Part shown: positions 1 through 6,970 of the stretch, in pieces
How positions within the stretch are numbered: position 1 is the first letter of the stretch
Layout: each line of letters opens with the position of its first letter
NCBI GenBank assembly: GCA_014239715.1
Contig: JAAZYJ010000222.1
Location: 1-8,876, forward strand
DNA: 8,876 nucleotides
Source of the DNA: Flavobacteriales bacterium
GTDB taxonomy: Bacteria; Bacteroidota; Bacteroidia; Flavobacteriales; Parvicellaceae
Direction of reading: 5' to 3'
Made by a program: the position numbers and the translations under genes
Notes under the pieces: model-generated
Told to the model about the DNA's origin: nothing
What the model saw: only the letters and a program-made list of their open reading frames with translations
The model's database searches: none

Positions 1-31
1 CAATAAAATCAGTAAATTACATGATCTAAAA

Positions 32-39
32 TATATTGG
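32..39 (+). promoter_or_regulatory. Possible -7 box of the helical protein gene
   Basis: TATATTGG matches five of the six fixed bases of the Bacteroidota -7 consensus TAnnTTTG and lies three bases before the GTG at 43. No convincing -33 TTTG is visible about 20 bp upstream. If real, transcription would start at or next to the GTG. Weak call on sequence match alone. Confidence 0.2.
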
Positions 40-42
40 ATA

Positions 43-1530
43 GTGTCAAATAATTTATATGATCTGATCAAAGAGTTAACGCCTGGTGAAAAAAAGCGGG
101 TATCCCATCGCTTGATTAATCCGGCCGGAAAATCGCCAGGTCAGAGTCATTTTCAGTCAGTATTTCAAATTATCAAAGAAAAAAAAGTGACCAGCGACAC
201 ACAGCTAAATATGCATTTAGGAAGTCTGAATATCCGGAACCTAACAGCCACGAAATATCAGCTTTACCATAGAATATTGGACATTGTAAGTCAGGATCTA
301 AGATTATTTGAGGCCCGATACTACAGGCACGCCATAAAGATTGAATACCTCAATAACAAGGGGCTGTTCAAGGCCGCGCTAAAAATGATCAGGTCACTCA
401 AAATAGAAGTAGCCATGCACGAGCGCTTCTTATTTAAAACGGACCTGTACTTCAAGGAGATCAAAGCACATATCGGGCTGAAGGATTACGACGAATGTCT
501 GAGATGTTTTGAAGAGTATCAGGTTAATGAAGCTACAGACTCTGAAGATGCCAAAACATTTTTACAATCATATAATGATTACCATCGAATCAACTTGCAT
601 TATTTGAGAAAAGGCGCTGCTCGCTCAACCAAAGACTCGTTGTATTATGAATCCTTCATCAGATCAAGAGATGAAGAAATTGCTTCTTCTACGCTTTGGA
701 ATTCTACGAATTTCTTCAATCTACAGGGACTTTCAGTAGCGCATTTTGCTATTGGGAACATACCGAAATCTTATGATCTAAGGTCAAGAATAATTGAAAT
801 ATTTGAGAATACGAAGCATGAAAGGGATAGTGACTTAAATCAATATGTTGAGGTGTTATATCGATATGTTGCGATTCTTATATTCGAAAAAAAATATAGT
901 GAATTCGACCGCTATATGCAATCTTTCAAGTCGCTAAAGCCACGAAATATGGAAGAAGAAATTCGCATCAAGGAAAGGTATTATAATTTACTGCTTCTGA
1001 AAAGTCTCATGAGTAAAAACTTCGAAGAAGCAGTGCCCGTTATTAAGGATTTTGAGAAGGAGTATAAAAGAAAATCATTCAAGCTGAGTCACAGTTTAAA
1101 GCCGGTGCTGCTTGGTCTATGTGCATCTATTTCGATGAACTTAAAAGACTACAGGAAGGCGTTGTATTGGAACAATCAGATTCTAAACTCGCCTGATTAC
1201 AGTCAATACCGGGAAGACCTTATTTTTTCTGCAGATCTTTTTGAGCTCATCATTCATTTCGAGCTTGGAAATTTTCGTTTGCTAGGATATCGATTGGAAT
1301 CTTTTCAGCGGAAGTTGAGATCAAAACAAAAATTGTATCGGCTGGAAGAAATTTTAGTGAGGGGAATCCATCGACTCCTGGATGCTGACAATGACAAACA
1401 CAGAAGCAGTATATTTCATGAACTCGGTTCTGAAATTGAAAAGTACAAGGACGATCCGTTTGAAAAAGATCTGTTGAATAAGTTTGATCTTATCGCGTAT
1501 TTCAAATCAAAATCAAACAACACTGCTTAA
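43..1530 (+). CDS. Helical TPR-like protein of unknown function, Bacteroidota family
   Basis: A 495-residue cytoplasmic protein with no signal peptide or membrane segment. It is almost wholly predicted helical, with repeated Leu/Tyr/Phe-rich amphipathic pairs (for example around residues 95-160 and 280-400) reminiscent of degenerate TPR-type alpha-solenoids, but I see no canonical TPR consensus. The N-terminus, NLYDLIKELTPGEKKRV, resembles the start of a widespread Bacteroidota family of about 500 residues that begins 'NLxDLIKSLTxxEKR'; that family has no function known to me. The start is GTG at 43: an in-frame TGA at 22-24 leaves no ATG upstream, and the family N-terminus begins at once. 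The ATG at 21 is out of frame and stops after two codons. It converges on the cold-shock gene, 55 bp between stops. A scaffold or protein-interaction role is a guess from the fold only. Confidence 0.92.
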   Translation: MSNNLYDLIKELTPGEKKRVSHRLINPAGKSPGQSHFQSVFQIIKEKKVTSDTQLNMHLGSLNIRNLTATKYQLYHRILDIVSQDLRLFEARYYRHAIKIEYLNNKGLFKAALKMIRSLKIEVAMHERFLFKTDLYFKEIKAHIGLKDYDECLRCFEEYQVNEATDSEDAKTFLQSYNDYHRINLHYLRKGAARSTKDSLYYESFIRSRDEEIASSTLWNSTNFFNLQGLSVAHFAIGNIPKSYDLRSRIIEIFENTKHERDSDLNQYVEVLYRYVAILIFEKKYSEFDRYMQSFKSLKPRNMEEEIRIKERYYNLLLLKSLMSKNFEEAVPVIKDFEKEYKRKSFKLSHSLKPVLLGLCASISMNLKDYRKALYWNNQILNSPDYSQYREDLIFSADLFELIIHFELGNFRLLGYRLESFQRKLRSKQKLYRLEEILVRGIHRLLDADNDKHRSSIFHELGSEIEKYKDDPFEKDLLNKFDLIAYFKSKSNNTA

Positions 1531-1585
1531 TGGGTTCCTATTGCCGTCTAATTAAAAGGGAAATGTGCCTTTACATGAGAAAACA

Positions 1586-1801
1586 TTACTCGTTCATAAC
1601 TTTCACATTTATTGCCTTAGGGCCCTTTGGATGTGTCTCAACTGAAAAAGTTACTTTGTCCCCGTCTTTGATCGAATCGATTAGACCTGAGCTTTTCACA
1701 TAGTATTCGTGTTTTGTGTCAGAACAAATGATAAAGCCAAACTTAGCTTTTAAGTTGTAAAATTTAACAGTACCAGTTGACTCATTTACAGGTTGTTCCA
1801 C
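1586..1801 (-). CDS. Divergent cold-shock-domain (CspA-like) nucleic-acid-binding protein
   Basis: A 71-residue single-domain protein of the CspA OB-fold family, which binds single-stranded RNA/DNA and can act as an RNA chaperone. The order of elements is typical: TGTVKFYN (residues 9-16, family GxVKWFN), KFGFI (20-24, RNP1), EYYVKSSGL (32-40, RNP2), then IKDGDKVTFSVE and KGPKAINVKV (strands 4-5). Aromatics F14, Y15, F21, F23 and Y34 remain. Two signature positions differ: the Gly of K-G-F-G-F is Lys20, and the His/Phe of VFVHF are Lys36/Ser37. The E-Y-Y-V-x-x-SGL-D spacing is like flavobacterial cold-shock proteins. The start is GTG; the in-frame stop 11-13 bases upstream leaves no alternative. 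It faces the beta-barrel gene divergently across 59 bp. Cold induction cannot be read from the sequence. Confidence 0.9.
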   Translation of the reverse strand: MEQPVNESTGTVKFYNLKAKFGFIICSDTKHEYYVKSSGLIDSIKDGDKVTFSVETHPKGPKAINVKVMNE

Positions 1802-1848
1802 AGTATGAAATTACAGAATTATTTTTATTCGGTTGAGCTTTTCTGTGC

Positions 1849-1856
1849 TATCTTTG
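1849..1856 (+). promoter_or_regulatory. Bacteroidota -7 promoter box of the beta-barrel gene
   Basis: TATCTTTG is an exact match to TAnnTTTG, four bases before the ATG at 1861. A -33 TTTG at the usual distance is not present; the nearest TTG (1833-1835) is only 13 bp upstream of the box, shorter than the usual spacing. Initiation about 5-8 bases after the box would fall on or beside the ATG, giving a leaderless or nearly leaderless transcript. Confidence 0.42.
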
Positions 1857-1860
1857 GGTT

Positions 1861-2682
1861 ATGAGAATTCTGTCTTTTGCATTCGCTCTTTTTCTTATTG
1901 TCTCAATTGACGCTCAAGAGCCTGAAAGGAAAGGTAGTATTTATGGCCTTTGGGGCTATAATCGGGCTGTTTATGCGCCAAGCGACATCAGATTTCAAGG
2001 AGCGGACTACAATTTCGTTGTATACGATGTCAAAGCAGTAGATTTTCCTTCAGAGTTTAATCCTAAACTTTACTTTGGGCTGGTCAGTTTTTCAATTCCT
2101 CAGTACAACTATAGGGTAGGATATTTTATTAGCAATAGAATTAGTGTTTCCGTTGGATTGGATCATATGAAATACGTCTTGGCGAAAAATCAACAAGTGC
2201 TGATCGATGGTTACATTGGAGACGTGCATCAGGCGCATGCCGGAAACTATAATGATGTTAATGTGCCCCTTGATAATACCCTGTTGACCTTGGAGCATAC
2301 GGATGGGTTTAATTATGCCAGTATTGAGCTAGACAAACATTGGTTGGTTTGGGAGCATTCCAACAAGAAACATATGGTAGATTGGTTCTGTGGCTTTGGG
2401 CTTGGTCTAATGATCCCAAGAAGTGATGTGACAGTTTTAGGTGAGGCCGCAGCGAATGAATTTCACATTGCCGGAGAAGCTTTGTCTGTTCAGACTGGAT
2501 TCAAGGCAACAGTTCTCAAACACATTTTTATTTCTGGAACGGGAAAAGCCGGCATTTCTCGACTTCATGACATTCTTACCACACAAAGTCGTGCCAAGGC
2601 GCAACAAAATATTGGATGGCTGCAAGGATTCTGGCAGGTTGGGTTTGTTGGGAAGATCCGGAAGGGCCACAAAGAGGAGTAG
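1861..2682 (+). CDS. Exported outer-membrane beta-barrel-like protein, conserved Bacteroidota family
   Basis: A 273-residue protein with a clear type I signal peptide (MRILSF then a hydrophobic core, likely cut after SIDA, residue 18). The mature part is rich in alternating hydrophobic/aromatic strands: YGLWGYNRAVY (28-38), IPQYNYRVGYFISNRISVSVGLDHMKYVL (80-108), VDWFCGFGLGLMIP, and a closing strand WLQGFWQVGFVGKI (252-265), as expected for a small outer-membrane barrel. The elements SDIRFQGADYNF, IPQYNYRVGYF, GLDHMKYV and EHTDGFNY match from memory a conserved family of Bacteroidota outer-membrane proteins whose function I do not know. The N-terminal 'WGYNR...SDI' block recurs in that family. 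ATG at 1861 directly precedes the signal peptide and is the natural start. It is divergent from the cold-shock gene and upstream of the regulator by 168 bp, so probably its own transcription unit. Substrate or role: unknown. Confidence 0.91.
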   Translation: MRILSFAFALFLIVSIDAQEPERKGSIYGLWGYNRAVYAPSDIRFQGADYNFVVYDVKAVDFPSEFNPKLYFGLVSFSIPQYNYRVGYFISNRISVSVGLDHMKYVLAKNQQVLIDGYIGDVHQAHAGNYNDVNVPLDNTLLTLEHTDGFNYASIELDKHWLVWEHSNKKHMVDWFCGFGLGLMIPRSDVTVLGEAAANEFHIAGEALSVQTGFKATVLKHIFISGTGKAGISRLHDILTTQSRAKAQQNIGWLQGFWQVGFVGKIRKGHKEE

Positions 2683-2716
2683 GAATAGCACACGATTATT
2701 TTTTCTCGAATTAGCT

Positions 2717-2736
2717 TTGGCCGGGCCGGTTTTTTT
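2717..2736 (+). terminator. Weak rho-independent terminator candidate after the beta-barrel gene
   Basis: TTGGC-CGG-GCCGG can fold into a short five-pair stem (three G-C pairs and two T-G wobbles) with a three-base loop, followed directly by seven T at 2730-2736. It lies 34 bases after the beta-barrel stop codon, the right place for its terminator. The stem is short, so this is tentative. Confidence 0.35.
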
Positions 2737-2764
2737 ATGTGTAATAATTTCTTCCCTATATTTA
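2733..2764 (+). promoter_or_regulatory. Candidate promoter of the AraC-type regulator gene
   Basis: TATATTTA at 2757-2764 matches five of six fixed bases of TAnnTTTG, with a T-run (TTTT, 2733-2736) 20 bp upstream in place of the -33 TTTG. A second, exact -7 match, TAGCTTTG at 2712-2719, lies further up but has no -33 partner and overlaps the putative terminator hairpin. Either could serve; the 2757 box gives an untranslated leader of about 80 bases to the ATG at 2851. Confidence 0.27.
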
Positions 2765-2850
2765 ACTTGACCCGCTAGGAATATGGATTGGGAACTAACA
2801 GCTGCTTCCAGAATAGAAAGACCACCGATCTATTTTCCAAATTAAAGCAC

Positions 2851-3897
2851 ATGGATAACATAAGTGACATAGCTGCGTCAATGGTAGCCACGATACTGCT
2901 AATAATAGCCATTCTGCTGTTCGTAAGAGATAGGAAAAGGAATGCGATTATTGCGAGCCATTTCTTCTTGGTGGGCTGTTCGGGTATTCATTTTTCAGTA
3001 ATAAAAGTTGACTTGGGAAGTAGTGGGTTAAATTTTTTGGACGTGAAAAATACACTTTGTGTCGTTGCTCTGATCCTTCTCTATTACTACTCTTGTTCGC
3101 TTTTCAGATCAAACGAAAAAGTGCCCCTGCGGACTAATTTAATTCTGGCAGTTCCGGTATTACTGTTTTTGATCATTCCCACCATTATTGAAACTAACCT
3201 GTACGTGTATGGGGTGTTTGACAGTAAAACACATGATTACTATATCATAAGTGCAAGCATATATTTTATTACTACGCTTTACTGCTTGATTATGCACGAA
3301 CGCAATTATCGCAATTACCTTAGAAGAGGTGAACAGAAAAGCTACTCAGTCAGATTTAACTGGTTTATCCGCATTTTGATGTTAACTCCTGTTCTCCAGA
3401 TACTGATATTTTTCGTTTCACCGGTTTCAACATACCTGGACCTTGCAGTATTCGTTTTGTATGTAATAACTCCGGCAATAATTCCTGAGATCTTCTTTCA
3501 CAAAGATTTTAAAGGAAGCACAGGTAAAAAATACGCAACATCAAGTTTGACTAGAGGAAGGATCAAGGAGATTTTTGAAAAGGTAGAACTTTATATAGAA
3601 CAGAACGAGGCTTACCTGAACAAAAATATTTCACTGACCTCGCTTTCTAACGATATGGATCTGAACCCAACTTATATTTCCCAGGCAATAAATGAAGAAA
3701 GGCAAATTAGCTTTACAGACTTTATTAATCAATACAGAATTAACAAAGCTATTGAGCTAATGAATTCAGATGCTATCGATAGTTACAAGATTGAAGCTAT
3801 TAGTGAGTTTGCCGGATTCAGCTCAAAAGCTACATTTTATCGCGCTTTTAAGAAGAAAATGGGCATGACTCCAAGTCAGCTGATCAAGGATAAATAG
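2851..3897 (+). CDS. Membrane-embedded AraC-family transcriptional regulator (7 TM + HTH)
   Basis: A 348-residue protein from the ATG at 2851. The first 215 residues hold about seven hydrophobic helices (roughly 5-25, 31-51, 67-85, 95-113, 129-148, 171-190, 195-215), separated by short charged loops. A linker (216-257) leads to a C-terminal AraC/XylS-type DNA-binding domain: first helix-turn-helix NISLTSLSNDMDLNPTYISQ (259-278), connecting helix FTDFINQYRINKAIELM (288-304), second helix-turn-helix IEAISEFAGFSSKATFYRAF (314-333), and the family ending KKKMGMTPSQL. AraC proteins bind DNA as paired HTHs; membrane-anchored versions occur in Bacteroidota, where the membrane part presumably senses a signal or tethers the protein. 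An in-frame TTG at 2788 would add 21 polar residues; it has an AGGA seven bases upstream, but the ATG places the first membrane helix normally, so I prefer it. The gene precedes the two secreted-protein genes on the same strand (229 bp gap); control of them is inference. Confidence 0.9.
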   Translation: MDNISDIAASMVATILLIIAILLFVRDRKRNAIIASHFFLVGCSGIHFSVIKVDLGSSGLNFLDVKNTLCVVALILLYYYSCSLFRSNEKVPLRTNLILAVPVLLFLIIPTIIETNLYVYGVFDSKTHDYYIISASIYFITTLYCLIMHERNYRNYLRRGEQKSYSVRFNWFIRILMLTPVLQILIFFVSPVSTYLDLAVFVLYVITPAIIPEIFFHKDFKGSTGKKYATSSLTRGRIKEIFEKVELYIEQNEAYLNKNISLTSLSNDMDLNPTYISQAINEERQISFTDFINQYRINKAIELMNSDAIDSYKIEAISEFAGFSSKATFYRAFKKKMGMTPSQLIKDK

Positions 3898-3903
3898 GTG
3901 TTT

Positions 3904-3918
3904 CATATAATAAATTTG
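3904..3918. repeat. Imperfect AT-rich inverted repeat after the regulator gene
   Basis: CATATAATAAATTTG has inverted ends (CATAT against ATTTG, four of five pairs) and resembles the perfect palindrome CAAATAATTATTTG found before the second secreted-protein gene, with one extra base. Its right part (TAAATTTG, 3911-3918) also fits the -7 consensus but has no -33 partner. It may be a degenerate copy of one operator, or chance in AT-rich DNA. Confidence 0.2.
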
Positions 3919-3984
3919 AGCCAACCAGACCACTTGCCCGTTCATAACTACTCTGCATCTACACATAAAATACACGGATTACCG

Positions 3985-4017
3985 TTTTATCAATGTAGTG
4001 CGTAATATCTACATTTG
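3985..4017 (+). promoter_or_regulatory. Promoter of the first T9SS-secreted protein gene
   Basis: TACATTTG at 4010-4017 is an exact TAnnTTTG -7 box. TTTT at 3985-3988, 21 bp upstream, is a one-mismatch -33 element. Transcription would begin near 4024, inside the perfect 8-bp palindrome ACTTAAGT (4022-4029), leaving an untranslated leader of about 100 bases. That leader can form a small hairpin (TCACT/AGTGA, 4057-4072, six-base loop). Confidence 0.45.
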
Positions 4018-4126
4018 CACCACTTAAGTAGTGAGAATATTTATTGTGTGCTGATTTCACTTCTGAGAGTGATACTAAAGATGGATCTGAGCTATGAATT
4101 TTGAGAGTATAAAAACATACTGATTT

Positions 4127-6970
4127 ATGATGACGTTGAATAGAATTGTCATAAATATATTATGGTCGAATGTTGCCTGTTGCTGCAGCGCTATTGTTCT
4201 CCTTCTTTCGTGGTCTGCTTCGACTTCGCAAACAATTCAGATCGGACCAGGTTTCGGGGAATCATGGAATCAAGACGCATCCCCGGTTAATATTCGTCAC
4301 CGAAGGACGGTCTGTCAATTTGTCTATACCTCAACGGAACTGAATGAAGCATCAGCCCCCTCAATTAATCCGCTCACTGCTTTAGGGTTCTTTGTTATTC
4401 AAGAACCGGGTGAAGTTTTGGTTGATTACACTATTAAGCTAAGGCACGTAACTGTTGCAGACGTTTCAAGCCCTTTGGGTGGAGTAGGTTGGACAGAAGT
4501 AGCAGGCCCATTTGATTATGAACCAACTGCCGGTGGCTACGATATGATCACTCTGGACACACCTTTTTTATGGAACGGAGTAGACAATATTGGTGTCGAA
4601 ATTTGCTGGGCTCGTGTTGCGCGGAGACGTAATCGAGGTACAGTTCGTATTTATGGTGCTGAAAACGGATTTACATATAGAACAGAGGATGGAGGCGGAA
4701 CTTCTTGCGGGGATGTTCCGAATGAGGTGAGACCAACCAAACCACACATACAAATGGTTTTTGCGCCGGGCAACACAACAACCTGGACGGGGAGCTCATC
4801 AACAGATTGGTTTGATCATTCGAATTGGGATACAGGAGTTCCAAATAGAATAATGGATGCTGTTATCCCATCTACAGCTGCTGTAATGCCGGAAATATCA
4901 GGACAGGCCGCAGTGACAAGAAACATAACCGTAAATGCAGGAGCAACACTTGCTGTTCCCGGAAATGATTCTATTAATTTATTTGGTGACTGGCAAATGA
5001 ATGGTTCATTTGATTATGGAAGCTCAACAGTTATTCTCCAAGGGTTTCGGGCTGCTACAACAACTCTTAATGGTGTCGCGGATCAGGAATTTTACAATCT
5101 GGAAGTTCGATCTGCTGCAGGCGCAACCCTTAGTACAGGAACTTATCAGGTTTTTGGAAGCCTCCGATTAAGAGGAGGTACGTTTACCTCAAATAATTTG
5201 ATAACATTACGCTCTAACTCAGATGGGACCGGCAGAATGAGTAGAGTTTCAAATATTTGTGGATATCAGCTTGATATGACCGATCACTGGGGAGACCCCT
5301 GGAATGGTGGTTTTGTAACCTTAAATGTAGATGGTCAAACAGTTGATCATTATAGTGCAATTAATGCCAATACCGTTGTTGACCTGCCCATTCCGAATGG
5401 GTCATCATACTCAATAATCTATACTGCTGGAAATTGGGAGGAGGAAAATTCATACTTGTTGATAGACCCCAACGGTATTACTGAATACGATTCGGGAATT
5501 ATACCCCCGGTAGGTTTGGTGCACTCAGGTGTCGCTACTTGTGCTTTCGCCAATCCGTTTGTTGGTGAAATTTCAATTCAGCGATATTTGCCTGTTGGTA
5601 ACATTGGCTGGAGATATATGTCTGCCGGTGTTCATAATCAATCTTTACAAGATTGGCGAAATGATGGAATTACAATGTCTGGTTTCCCAGGATCTGACTT
5701 TCCGAGCTTCGGTTGGAGCAGTGTCCTGGCATACAATGAAAACAACGCGAATGGAGATAAAAATAACGGATGGGTTTCAGCAACGGACATCTCGGATGTG
5801 ATCGATTTCAAAAAAGGACACAGGGTCTATATCGGCTCTGCTGCGCGTACAACAGAAGTTACGGGGCCACCTATTGTGGGCACACAAACGGTCGATCTGG
5901 ATTATCAGGATGATGCCGGCTCTTTTGACCAAGAAGGCTGGAACTTGATCGGCAACCCGTATGTATGCTCGATCGATTGGGACAGCATATCGTTATTGAA
6001 TAAAGTGGCCATTGACAATGCGATCTGGATCTGGAATGCAACTGCCGGCAATTTTGGTGTGTATGTTGGGGGTACAGGAGGGGTTGGAACCAATGATGTC
6101 GGTGCTGATATTGCTTCTTCTCAGGCATTTTGGGTTCATGCCAACGATCTTAATCCTCAAATTACTTTCATGGAAGAAAATAAGAGTGAGGCGGACCCGA
6201 GGTTTGTCAAGTCCATAGAGAACAAAACACAACTGAAACTTAGACTGGAATCCGATGTTAATCTATATTTCGATGAAGCGATTTTAGCGTGGAGGAATGA
6301 TGCGAGCGATGATCTGGATGATAAAGATGGGGTTAAACTGTTCAGTCCGATTGTTGATGCGCCGAGTCTTGGCTTTAAACCGGGATCCGTTCCTCTAAGC
6401 ATTAATTCGGTGAGTACAACCTCTCCCCACCTCTCGATCTCTTTACAGATGTTGGCCGGACAAAATGGAAACCACAAAATTATTGCTACAGAGCTGGAAA
6501 AGCTGTTGCAGGTTCCCTGTATAATACTGGAAGACCTTTTCCTTGACTCATTGGTTGATCTCCACCAGGACACATCCTATGAGTTTTTCCAAAGCACGCT
6601 CTTCACTGGTGATCGATTTGTTTTGCATGTGGGGCAATGGTACAATGGAGCCGTATGGGATAGGTGCTGGCACTTGCCGAACCAAGACCAGCAAGAAGAG
6701 CTGACACTTGGAGTTGAAGATGCTGGAATTATTGATGTCAACCTTTATCCAAACCCCGTTGATGACATTCTTTTTGTTGAATTGGGCGAAGGATCATTTT
6801 TTCAGTCAGGCAGTATAGAGGTGCTATCCATCACAGGTTCCGTCCTGATGTCAAAAGCAGTAGATGGGCTTTCTCAAATTAATGTTGGTGCGCTGGCAAA
6901 GGGCATGTACATTCTCCGTTTGATTGGAGCCAATAACGATACAGTGCTCAGAACTTTCGTAAAGCAATAG
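4127..6970 (+). CDS. Large multidomain secreted protein with T9SS type A sorting domain (paralogue 1)
   Basis: A 947-residue protein exported by Sec and then by the type IX secretion system to the cell surface or medium. Order: signal peptide to about Ser34 (long n-region with Cys17-20); N-terminal beta-sandwich (35-213) with Cys63, Cys160, Cys194; Trp- and strand-rich region beginning TTTWTGSSSTDWFDHSNWDTGVP (217-239), with 'GDWxMNGSF' and 'LRLRGGTF' like stacked-strand modules of Bacteroidota surface proteins; a domain bracketed by Cys378 and Cys472 carrying DHWGDPWNGG (386-395), a variant of the DSYGDGWNGG motif; a conserved region with GNIGWR (491-496), YNENNANGDKNNGW (536-549), WNLIGNPY (605-612) and IWIWNATAGNFGVY (633-646); a linker and small beta domain ending RFVLHVG (830-836); and the sorting domain (870-947) with NLYPNPVDD, GMYILRL and TFVKQ. 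No catalytic motif is visible; adhesion or matrix binding is a guess. ATGATG at the start; either codon fits. Confidence 0.95.
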   Translation: MMTLNRIVINILWSNVACCCSAIVLLLSWSASTSQTIQIGPGFGESWNQDASPVNIRHRRTVCQFVYTSTELNEASAPSINPLTALGFFVIQEPGEVLVDYTIKLRHVTVADVSSPLGGVGWTEVAGPFDYEPTAGGYDMITLDTPFLWNGVDNIGVEICWARVARRRNRGTVRIYGAENGFTYRTEDGGGTSCGDVPNEVRPTKPHIQMVFAPGNTTTWTGSSSTDWFDHSNWDTGVPNRIMDAVIPSTAAVMPEISGQAAVTRNITVNAGATLAVPGNDSINLFGDWQMNGSFDYGSSTVILQGFRAATTTLNGVADQEFYNLEVRSAAGATLSTGTYQVFGSLRLRGGTFTSNNLITLRSNSDGTGRMSRVSNICGYQLDMTDHWGDPWNGGFVTLNVDGQTVDHYSAINANTVVDLPIPNGSSYSIIYTAGNWEEENSYLLIDPNGITEYDSGIIPPVGLVHSGVATCAFANPFVGEISIQRYLPVGNIGWRYMSAGVHNQSLQDWRNDGITMSGFPGSDFPSFGWSSVLAYNENNANGDKNNGWVSATDISDVIDFKKGHRVYIGSAARTTEVTGPPIVGTQTVDLDYQDDAGSFDQEGWNLIGNPYVCSIDWDSISLLNKVAIDNAIWIWNATAGNFGVYVGGTGGVGTNDVGADIASSQAFWVHANDLNPQITFMEENKSEADPRFVKSIENKTQLKLRLESDVNLYFDEAILAWRNDASDDLDDKDGVKLFSPIVDAPSLGFKPGSVPLSINSVSTTSPHLSISLQMLAGQNGNHKIIATELEKLLQVPCIILEDLFLDSLVDLHQDTSYEFFQSTLFTGDRFVLHVGQWYNGAVWDRCWHLPNQDQQEELTLGVEDAGIIDVNLYPNPVDDILFVELGEGSFFQSGSIEVLSITGSVLMSKAVDGLSQINVGALAKGMYILRLIGANNDTVLRTFVKQ
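6734..6970 (+). other. T9SS type A C-terminal sorting domain (part of paralogue 1)
   Basis: Residues 870-947 of the protein. The hallmark NLYPNPVDDILFVEL opens the domain, a central IEVLSITGSVLMSK strand pair follows, then INVGALAKGMYILRL and the terminal VLRTFVKQ. These are the conserved blocks of the type A (TIGR04183-like) signal recognised by the outer-membrane type IX translocon, which normally removes it and may attach the cargo to the surface. It is the strongest phylum marker in the window. Confidence 0.93.

Noticed and set aside
1553..1576. Possible bidirectional terminator between the convergent genes (AAAGG/CCTTT)
   Set aside because: Only five base pairs with mostly A-T pairs and no proper T-run on either strand.
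1806..1813. Minus-strand TAATTTCA as a -7 box for the cold-shock gene
   Set aside because: Only four of six fixed bases match TAnnTTTG and there is no -33 element at the right distance.
2441..2770. 109-codon + strand frame overlapping the beta-barrel gene end
   Set aside because: It overlaps the conserved beta-barrel frame, shows no known motif and runs through the putative terminator; a shadow.
4081..4123. Two tiny upstream frames (ATG 4081, 7 codons; ATG 4094, 9 codons) in the leader of paralogue 1
   Set aside because: Too short and without Shine-Dalgarno-like signals or a recognisable leader-peptide composition; chance is sufficient.
6157..6573. 138-codon open frame on the minus strand
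   Set aside because: It lies entirely inside the 947-codon gene, has no recognisable domain and is low-complexity Ser/Leu-rich, as expected from an antisense shadow.
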